NCBI GenBank assembly: GCA_038503065.1
Contig: JBCAMK010000004.1
Location: 1,997,001 to 2,061,000 of the forward strand
Length of the DNA stretch: 64,000 bases
Reading direction: 5' to 3'
Origin: Paragyromitra xinjiangensis
Lineage: Eukaryota; Ascomycota; Pezizomycetes; Pezizales; Discinaceae
In this document: positions 56,201 through 64,000 of the stretch, piece by piece
How the letters are laid out: each line of letters starts with the position of its first letter
Numbering within the stretch: the stretch's first letter is position 1
Made by a program: the position numbers and the translations under genes
Notes under the pieces: model-generated
What the model was told of the DNA's origin: nothing
What the model saw: the letters and a program-made list of their open reading frames with translations, nothing else
Database searches by the model: none

Positions 56201-58059
56201 GTTGTCAACGGCGCCTGAAAGGAGAAAAGCTCTCCAGAACGATCGATCGGCACTGAGTTGACAGCGGCGGCGGTGGTCCATGATGGTCCGTGGTACGGTA
56301 ATCTAGCCTAAATGGGATGGCGCATCTCTTGACAGGAGCTTGACTTCTTGCTCACTAATCATCGCTTCGGAATCCCCTTTTCGTTTACCTTCCTCCACTC
56401 TAATTTGTTTTAGTTGTTTCCGTTTGTTTTTGAGAAAACATCTGAGCACAAGATGTTGGAATAAAGATTTCGTATAAGGCCATATCTTGAAGCAAATTCT
56501 CTGTACATTGGCTCTGGTTCATTCTGTTGGTGATCGACTCTCGGGTTATGGCACAACGGCATGTTTTGTTTCTGGAGAGACATTTTAACGCCTTGGCACG
56601 AATTGCAGGCTGAGGTAACTATGCAGGCGCAGAATGTCTTGCTGAATCTGGGCCGTTTTATCAAGCGACTGCATGGTCTGGACTATCCACTCTACTGGTT
56701 AGTGCAAGATGATGGATTTTTGGCGACCGTTGTAGGGCATCATGTGAGTGATAAGCCATGAATTCGAAACTCTCTGATACACGTATGTCAGTTTACGATC
56801 AAGGTAACTGAGGGTTATAAACGGGATCAAAGTTATGATTTGTTTTACACAGACCGTCAAACAACGTAAGGTTCGCACCACGTGAGTCTCACGCCTCAGG
56901 ATGCCCCGCTGATCTGAGTTAACGGCATCTAAGAATTGAAGACTTCGCTTCCAAATGACAGTCTAGACGGGATGGATCTGGTTCAGATAAAATTGATCGC
57001 GCAATTCGAGCGGTCAGTTGTGGGGGTATGATAACGTAGGGCAGTATAATACCGCAATATAATAGGGCCTCGAACGAATTTTAAGTTCCAGGGGCTCGTA
57101 TCAACATGCAGTCATTTATCACTACGGGTTGGAGACTCACACGATGGAAGCTCACACCGTAGCGATTGGTGGGATACATGTAGGCAGTAAGATTACATCC
57201 GTCAGTCCCGTTGAAGTGACGTTTTGTAGGCAAAAGCTATCCCTTTTTTGTTCTGTAGGTGGTTGTGCCCTAATCAATAGAGAAATAAAGTGTCTATAAG
57301 ACCTCGGGCTATAATCTAGGTGTAAGACATTGAAGACTGTGGGGCACGGGGGCAAGACGTAAATACAGGTGTATGTCAAGTATGAAGATGATAAGAATAA
57401 GAGGAGAAAGGCCGAATAGAGGGCTATATATAGCTCTCTGGATATTGCCCCGTGACAGCGTCACTATAGGAATCACGAGAAGTAAAATTCGGTGCTAGTT
57501 TTGATTGGAGCGAATTCGAATAGAGAAACATAAAACCTGAAACTTGTCCAAACCTCAATGCACATTCACTTTAATATAAATACTTCACTACCTCCTCCAT
57601 CACCACTGAATATCCCAGTTAGAGTTATCGTTGGCGTCATTAACGTATCCACGCCTCTTTGTATAATTTTTCATTTGCTAGGGGATTTCACGGAAATGAT
57701 TGAAAACTTGGGGTTTCTATTTGGGAAAATCGTAGGAGAAAAGGGCGATCTGCCAACTTTCTCAGGCCTGGGGCTAGGTCTTGGGCTGATTTTACTGATA
57801 CGTAACTGTTTATGTACGGTATCCTCTAGTTACAGCTTAACCTCCCTTTCCCCTCCCACAAATTTCGATGGGTGGGAGCAAAATATGAGTGCTAAGTTAT
57901 GATTATGGTGGGCGGGCTAATTCATATACTGTCACTCGTTCACACTCTCAACGCTGCACCACCAATTAAATAAATCATACTCACCCGACTTATTGGGCCC
58001 CAGAAATCTTTTTGAGAGCTACTATAAACCCTCATCTACAACCTTTCCTCGGATCCCAT
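50289..58059. other. Gene desert, 7.8 kb
   Basis: No intact gene recognised on either strand. Open frames stay under 135 codons and match nothing. The left 1.5 kb is likely upstream control for the scaffold gene (GC-neutral, with purine tract 51765-51810). Around 55255-55303 a 13-bp unit (atcaagtcccgcc) repeats three to four times. Segment 57015-57460 has LTR-like traits on the minus strand (TGTCACGGGGC start, CTATATATAGC box), but no matching terminus or target duplication was found. Confidence 0.4.
50434..50468 (+). other. G-quadruplex-type G-run cluster
   Basis: Successive GGG runs with loops of one to three bases (GGGATTGGGATGGGATGGGA, then more G runs) about 150 bp upstream of the scaffold gene start. 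The G-rich strand is opposite to the sense of that gene. It fits the usual G4 pattern (four or more runs of three G). Confidence 0.6.
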
Positions 58060-59172
58060 TCATGGTCTACGCCGTACGTCCAACAATCCCAACTCTTTTA
58101 CAGCACCAGCACCCAGCATCTCCCCCAGGTCCACAGGCCTAAACGCGGCCTCTTCCCTCGCCGTCCTATCTGATGCTTCATTCACATCATCATATACTAC
58201 CGCCGACCCTTGTGGAAGCACACCTCCTAGCGCTGTCCCCGCTGCCGCAATTCTATCAGTATTCGTCGCCCTACCCGCGGTGATTGCAAAGGCCATAACG
58301 TACTCACGTGGATGCACGCGTTGGCACACGTTGTACGCACTGAGGCTCCGACAAGACACTAAAATGTAGCCTGTGCTATTCGTAAGGTCGTATACTAATG
58401 TGACACTTTCGACGTCGACATAGAGACGCCCACTGTTCCAGAGGGGGGTAATCTCGAAGATGCTGGAGATTTAAGTTGGTGAAAGTTTGGAAGTTCCATG
58501 GAATATTTTGTGTGTACCGAAGCGTATCATCGCCTCTACATGCAGCAAAAACTAGATCCACCGTTCGATTACCGGCTTGGAATCTATAGATCACATCTAT
58601 ATTATTTGGCTCAGCTGCCTCAATCGCTTGCAGTTTCTTCCATGTCAGGTCAAATACACCTAACCCAGCCCTAAGCTCACTTTTTGTGGTAATAATCCTG
58701 GAATTTCCCGTGTTATTACTTCCTCCTGGTGCAGTCTAAATTGCTGGGTTGTTGCCATCACACCCGTTCTCGTCCGTCCTGGATGTTGCTTGGACGAGTA
58801 AGAAAGTGTAATCTGGTCCACCTTAGGATATGGCGCAATTGCGAAAATTCGCAGAGATACAGGTGCCGCGCGGGGAGCATGTATTTGGGCATGCTATTCC
58901 CACACAGGAAGCTCCTGCAAAGCCTTTGAAATAGGCACGGGTTGTGGGAGATGTGCAGAAGCCGTTTGCAGCGCAGTTGCGTACGCATGGACAGGAGGCG
59001 GGAGTGTTAGGGAAGTACAGAGCTTGCATGTTTTTTTGCGGGGGTTAAAGGGTTTGTTGGTATGCAGACTGGGGACATCGGATAAGCTGCTGAGTGAGCT
59101 TACACCGAATGCCTTTCCGGAATCGAGTTCGGCTGCAAAGGGAATTAGGCCATTAGAATAGGTTGTACCCAA
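58060..59172 (-). pseudogene. EGF-like/beta-propeller phytase pseudogene
   Basis: On the minus strand one frame reads CPCVRNCAANGFCTSPTTRA, GFAGASCVGIACPNTCSPRG (EGF-like cysteines), a TAA stop at about 58823, GGPDYTFLLVQATSRTDENG, DGNNPAI then a TAG stop (58736-58738), RIITTKSELRAGLGVFDLTW, KKLQAIEAAEPNNIDVIYRF, VDLVFAACRGDDTLR, an intron (58445-58510, GTACAC...CTCCAG), IFEITPLWNSGRLYVDVESV, TGYILVSCRSLSAYNVCQRV and a C-terminus ending LLDVRRRP. The blocks match beta-propeller 3-phytases (DDPAIWxHP, TTTKSxLGxGLxVYDL, NNVDVxY). Here the Asp pair of DDPAIW is Asn-Asn and the Trp is a stop. The N-terminal propeller half is missing upstream. Two nonsense codons and loss of Ca-binding Asp show it is dead. 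Confidence 0.65.
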
Positions 59173-59800
59173 AGCAGGTTGATAAATTGCTTACTTTGAC
59201 TTCTTCTGAGAAAGTTGCTGTGGATCATATGTTGTCACTCACTTGATCTTAGGAGGTGTTCTCCTCAGTCGATACTGGCGAAAACCTAAGCCCTAACAAA
59301 CAATAGTGTGTTAGGACAAGATCTGTAAATGGATTCGCAAGCAGTTTTTCAGGGTTATTTTCGCCTGAGATATCGATGTAAGACGTTTCGGCTGGTGTGG
59401 GTGCTACATGTCAAATTAATAATTCATTGGTGATGTTGGCATCTTGTTATTGAATTTCGCACGAGATAGTAAGGAATCGTGGGGGATTTAGGTTAGATTA
59501 GGTGTTGGATACAGTACGTTTTTGAGCCCACCTCTAGTTGAGTTTGGCGGTTAGATTAAAAGTAGCATTATAATAGTAGTAGCACCTGATTTGGGATGGG
59601 TACCAGGGTGTAGTTCTGCTTGGGGTCTTGTGGTTGTGCTGTAATACTTTTTGTTTCTCAGAGCCAAGAAGCTGGTGCCTAACCTTATCTGAAACGCGTG
59701 CGGGGTTGTAGGGTGGTACATACTCTACTGCCTACCCACCATAGGTAAATGGTAATGAACACAAAACTATACCTAACTACAAATATCACTATCTTCAGCT
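59173..59800. other. Intergenic, promoter of F-box/ankyrin gene
   Basis: About 630 bp with no coding signal. AT-rich toward the right; the last 60 bp (ctacccaccataggtaaatg and following) form the leader of the next gene. Confidence 0.4.
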
Positions 59801-61384
59801 ATGCCGCTTTTCAGCCTTCCTAATGAGCTTCTTATCATCGTAGCCGAACAACTCGGCCCTAAAGACCTCAATTTCTTCCTCCAAACCAACCGTCGACTCC
59901 ACAGTCTTCTAACCCCGCTCATCGTTGACTACATCGCTCATGAAGAAGAGCTCCTTCTCGTAGGAGATATCTGTAGATGGCACGAGAGAGACGGCCTGCG
60001 GGCCGTATACAAGCATATCGACAGCCTCATGAATTCACCAGAAAACCCTAGAAAAATGACACCTCTTCACTGGGCCGCAATGCGGGGGCGTGTTGCAGAA
60101 GTTGCACAACTTCTAGAATCCGGCTCTGGGGTTTCAACCACTGATTGCTGGGGCCTCACAGCTCTTCATTGGGCAGCAATGTGCGGACAGGGAGAAGTTG
60201 CTAGATTACTTCTATCAAAGGGTGCTGAAGTGGACGCGAACACCGGCGAGTGCGAAACTCCACTCCACTACGCAGCCGATAGCGGCGATTTACCAACAAT
60301 CAATCTACTCCTTGAAAAAGGCGCAGAATTGGAGCCCATTTCCATACCGGATTACAAGACGCCACTCTACCGCGCGTGTGAGCGCGGCCATGAAGCCGCC
60401 ACCAAACTTCTATATTCTAAGACGAAGCCTTGCGAACGCCTGGCCTTGTATGCACTCCAGCACGCATCCCGGAGCGGTAATTTATCATTGATGACCTACC
60501 TCTTTTCCAAAGGTTGTGACATCTCCGCCCGCGGCGCCCTCCAAAGCTACGCGATTAACTTCGCTGCATATGGTGGTCATCCGGCAGCGGTCAAGTTCTT
60601 GCTAGATGCTGGCGCAGACGTCTCTGCAAAAAGTTACAACGACTGCACAGCATTGCATCACGCTGCATTTGGCGGCCATTCAGATGCGCTCAGTACGCTG
60701 CTGACTGCTGGCGCCAATATTGCTGATGTGTTTGCTGATGGCAAAACAGTTCTCCACATGTCTGCGAGCAACCTAAGTGCCGATTGCGTCCGCATCCTTC
60801 TTGAGAATGGCGCGGATGTTAATGCACGGGGGAGCGAGGGCGATACATCACTGCACGCGGTGGCAAGCTCACTGGAGTCGTCAATTCGAAGTTTCGCTAG
60901 GTGGCGCGACGGGATCTCAATTGTCCGGCTCCTGCTGGAGAAAGGAGCGGATGTGAATGCGCGGACGGGCTCTAGCGAGACGCCACTACACCGCGCAGTC
61001 TTGGGGAGGAATTTAGCAGCTGTTAGGGTGATGCTTGAATATGGCGCCGATGTTATGGCAGTTACTAAAGATGGGAATACGCCCCTGCATTTCGCGGTGA
61101 TGGGTGGATACGAGCCAATGGTTAGGTTACTACTAGATAAAGGAGCTGATGTCGATGTGAAGGATAATAATGGGTGTACATCGCTCCACTGGGCGGTATT
61201 GGGAGTTGATACGTCTCGCAAGTCAAAATACAGTGTACCTGTGGTCAAGCTACTGTTGGAAAAGGGAGCTGATGTGGATGCAAAAGATCAGGATGGGCGG
61301 ACAGTATTGGACAGAGCAAAGGCTAGTGGGGTTGTAGAGGTAGTAGAAGTATTTCTCCCGAATGAGGCTGTAGTGGAGATGTAG
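59801..61384 (+). CDS. F-box and ankyrin-repeat protein, 527 aa
   Basis: Single exon. The first 45 residues are an F-box-like segment (MPLFSLPNELLIIVAEQLGP, KDLNFFLQTNRRLHSLLTPL), which would bind Skp1 of an SCF ubiquitin ligase. From residue about 80 to the end run about twelve ankyrin repeats: MTPLHWAAMRGRVAEVAQLL, LTALHWAAMCGQGEVARLLL, ETPLHYAADSGDLPTINLLL, CTALHHAAFGGHSDALSTLL, NTPLHFAVMGGYEPMVRLLL, CTSLHWAVLGVDTSRKSKYS and others, with the usual GADV loops. Likely a substrate receptor; the target is unknown. This architecture is greatly expanded in many Pezizomycotina. The repeats keep high TPLH consensus, so the gene looks intact and selected. Confidence 0.92.
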   Translation: MPLFSLPNELLIIVAEQLGPKDLNFFLQTNRRLHSLLTPLIVDYIAHEEELLLVGDICRWHERDGLRAVYKHIDSLMNSPENPRKMTPLHWAAMRGRVAEVAQLLESGSGVSTTDCWGLTALHWAAMCGQGEVARLLLSKGAEVDANTGECETPLHYAADSGDLPTINLLLEKGAELEPISIPDYKTPLYRACERGHEAATKLLYSKTKPCERLALYALQHASRSGNLSLMTYLFSKGCDISARGALQSYAINFAAYGGHPAAVKFLLDAGADVSAKSYNDCTALHHAAFGGHSDALSTLLTAGANIADVFADGKTVLHMSASNLSADCVRILLENGADVNARGSEGDTSLHAVASSLESSIRSFARWRDGISIVRLLLEKGADVNARTGSSETPLHRAVLGRNLAAVRVMLEYGADVMAVTKDGNTPLHFAVMGGYEPMVRLLLDKGADVDVKDNNGCTSLHWAVLGVDTSRKSKYSVPVVKLLLEKGADVDAKDQDGRTVLDRAKASGVVEVVEVFLPNEAVVEM

Positions 61385-64000
61385 CATTAATGTAGCCATG
61401 CTATACTAGCTTTTGGGAACAGCAACTTGGACGTCTTTTTTTGTCTACTTTGGGCGAGGGTACTGCTATCGTTGGTTTTCACTTTGTGGGGGGTTTGCCT
61501 GGTTGATTTCTTACTCGTGTAATATTGTTTGAAACCCCTGGGCTCACAATTGGTACCAGGGTCAGCGTTGGGATCGGTATCGCGGGATTTGTGTCAAACA
61601 GATTGTCTCAGAGAAGCAGGTTGACATCTCGATAAAGAATGTAAACCAAAGAGACGAACCAATTCAATAGTTTTTGAGTTGGGGGCGGGGGGGTGGAGAG
61701 CACTTACTAGGGTGGTGTGTATGAAAAATCTATCTATCTATCTATCTACTTACTAGGGCGCTGTATGCCAAAAACCATTCGCCAGTTTGTACCGAGTGAT
61801 TCTTCGTGATGGTTAATCACCACCACCGGTGATCCTTCCGGGTGGTGGGCGATCACACCTGTTCTCCGGCAGAGGTTCGGCAACCCTTTCCAAAGGGGGT
61901 TTTAATATAAACCACGTTCATCTCAGCCTCTTTACTGTTTACAACCTCGGTTTTGCATAAGTCTTGTTTTCGGTATGTTCCCGCATGTTACCCCGGCCCT
62001 TATACTATAGGACTATTATCCGGGAGCCTTTCCCTTCATCTCAGACTACATGGTTGTACCTACCGAGCCTTGGTGATCTACTACATGCTGAGGTTTGCGT
62101 GTGGCCCTTAGCCTTCCTCTTGTTAAGTTCGCTCCTGGCCCTCCCGATACACATAATTTAGGCTTGTCCCGATGGTTTTTATGAGGCTTATGGCTTTACC
62201 TCTCTTTAGGGTTGTGATGATTCCGGGTTTTTGTTTGAGATTATGCTATTATGGATCCTTAATTCACTCGCCTCTTTTTGGTAGTTGTGGTCTGTAGAGC
62301 CATTAAAGATGTGATGTAGGAACGAAAAGTGCTCCCCATCCCGTTGGTTATCTGTGATCTTCTACATAGCATTTTCTTAAAAACGCTGAGAGGTTACAAA
62401 CTAGGCCTTTTGGAGCGGATAGAAGAAGTCAGATATCAAGTGCCGGTATACCGACTGCAGTCCTGGGCCTTCACGCGTTAGAGGTCGGCTGATGGGGTGT
62501 TGGAAATTGAGCTGCAGTGAAACTCTATGCAATGGCTATGGGTAAGAAGCGGAGTTTTCATGGCACTATTCACCCAGAGCTGAGGCCGAGTGATCAACAG
62601 TGATTAATTGATCAGCAGGTAGTCTGGTTTGACATCATGAAATAGGTTTCAAATAAATAAGGTTGCAGGCCAACACTTACCTTATTAGAAACTGTGTGCG
62701 GTGTAGGAAGCTATATCTCTAGCGTTAGTGTGTGCTTGTTTTTTTATTGTGGTCCGATGTGGGGAGATCCTTGGCTTACTTATTTTTCCGGCCCCCCCCC
62801 GCATTCAACAACCTCGCTTGTTCTCTTCTTGGCTCCCATCTCATCCTTCATTTTCCAGTTTTCCTGAGGGAGAGGGTAATTGCTCTCCTGGAGAATGGGG
62901 GGTTTCCTCCTATTAATAGGGTTCTACCACTTAACCTACGTTATAGCTTACGGTAGTACTGCATAGGCCAAGCTTGATTCTTAGAACTGAAACCCCGCAT
63001 GTCCCACAATCAACTGAAGTTGGCATACCAGTCGCCATCGAGGGGATAGGGCCAATGGGTGATTTTTATCCTCTGATTAGACATAAAGTTCTGTAGGCCA
63101 TCGTAAATAAGCTCAAAGCTATTCTATGGTTTCCCAAAGAACCGACAGTCGATTTTAAAGATATCATCTTCTGCAAGGGGAAGCTAGCTGTAGAATATCT
63201 GTTGAGATCAGGAGGGTCACGTACGAAAGTTTAAGCCAGGCAAGCTAGACAGATCTAGCACCTTGTACCCAGAGGACGCTGAGTTGCCTCTGATACCGGA
63301 AACGCCTGCTCTAGTTGGATCTTCCCTCTCAGGGATGATGGAAATCGCCATGAAATCGCTGATGAAAGAGGGTCTGGTTCCTGATAACGGGGCTTTACTA
63401 CAATAAGCAATTAGCTAAGAGCATCTTTGATCAATATCTTGGAAATCGCACATTGAAACTATCTTGCAAACGGTATCCCCCCTCCTGGAGGGATTTCTGA
63501 AGTTGCTATTTAGATCTTAGGGTGAGGGGATTGGGCCTAGACTCATGGCGTTGATGCTGCAGGTGGTGCGTAATCTAGACAGCCATTGATAGACGAAATT
63601 CTCATGGCTATAAGCTTGCGGGAGAATTGGTGTAGGGGGTTGGTAGATCTTTTGATCTAGAAGGTGAAAGGGGTATTAATTACTTAGTAAACGCGGTAGA
63701 AAGAAGGATCTTATGCGTGCGTCAAGTGATTATGCTCGGCAACTTTGTGCTGGTATGGCTAATCCAGCGGAAATGGATATGAGCTTCCTGTCGGGGCTCG
63801 GGGGAACATCGGAAGACCTTCTGAAGGTCAAGAGATCAGCGCAACCAACAGGGCTGCGAACGATCATAGCTTCTAGACATACTAAGGTAACAAGACCTGG
63901 AGGCCAATTTTTGCTTGAAACAAACTTTAAGTGCCGTTCCTCTTATTTCAGAAATCGTAAATACATGTAGTCTTTACCCAGGCTAGGAGGCCAGCAACAT
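61385..64000. other. Intergenic to window end, no clear gene
   Basis: 2.6 kb. A (tatc)n microsatellite of about five units lies at 61728-61748, flanked by a duplicated cttactaggg motif (61703 and 61749). An imperfect hairpin with arms atcaccaccacc and gggtggtgggcgat lies at about 61815-61856. From 62980 to 63970 pieces of plausible coding sequence (KPGKLDRSSTLYPEDAELPL near 63235-63300; MDMSFLSGLGGTSEDLLKVK near 63774) are interrupted by stops and could be a decayed transposon or the edge of a gene outside the window; I cannot identify them. Confidence 0.35.

Noticed and set aside
57015..57460. Solo LTR on the minus strand
   Set aside because: It has a TG-type start and TATA-like box, but the two ends are not complementary over more than a few bases and no target duplication is seen.

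Overview
The window is nuclear DNA of a filamentous ascomycete (Pezizomycotina). The reasons are compact genes with many 50-100 bp GT-AG introns, fungal-specific genes (PEX8, a RING-PH-VWA Ste5/Far1-type scaffold, an IAH1-type esterase, fragments of a cutinase and an EGF/beta-propeller phytase), and short intergenic spaces broken by repeat-rich islands. I cannot fix the genus; no rRNA or convincing tRNA gene is present.

Layout. 0-10 kb: a GDSL acetate esterase (+), a conserved fungal protein with a retropepsin-like core lacking its catalytic Asp (+), an isochorismatase-family hydrolase (-), then a divergent pair, a TMEM170-type membrane protein (-) and PEX8 (+). 10-14.3 kb is a non-coding island of three tandem-repeat families. 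The central one (11220-12860) is built of about 45-bp monomers that carry a hairpin with covarying stem bases and a conserved loop; part of it is homogenised into a 90-bp dimer. 14.3-20 kb: STE14/ICMT (-), then a divergent pair, mRNA capping guanylyltransferase (-) and an NSRP1-like protein (+). 21-28 kb: a small orphan gene, TIM13 (+), and the divergent pair NUC1 (-) and ZRT3-like zinc transporter (+). 28.7-31.8 kb holds a broken and a nearly complete copy of a propeller-like fungal gene family plus a roughly 470-bp element with about 90-bp terminal inverted repeats. 32.4-45.6 kb: an L-type lectin (+), a microprotein (+), a truncated cutinase pseudogene (+), the very compact divergent pair RRP3 (-) and neurochondrin (+), DGAT1 (+), a 179-bp solo LTR, and OMA1 (-). 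46.4-50.3 kb: the RING-PH-VWA scaffold (-). 50.3-58 kb is a gene desert; 58.1-59.2 kb is a phytase pseudogene; 59.8-61.4 kb is an F-box/ankyrin gene (+); the remainder shows no clear gene.

The genes are mostly single-copy housekeeping genes: peroxisome (PEX8), mitochondrion (TIM13, NUC1, OMA1), secretory pathway (L-type lectin), RNA processing (capping enzyme, NSRP1-like, RRP3), lipid (DGAT1) and pheromone signalling (STE14-type methyltransferase, which matures a-factor-like pheromone and Ras-type proteins, and the Ste5/Far1-like scaffold, about 31 kb apart). Accessory features are confined to the repeat islands and pseudogenes. Exon borders are read by eye from splice signals and reading frame; outer coordinates are firmer than inner ones.
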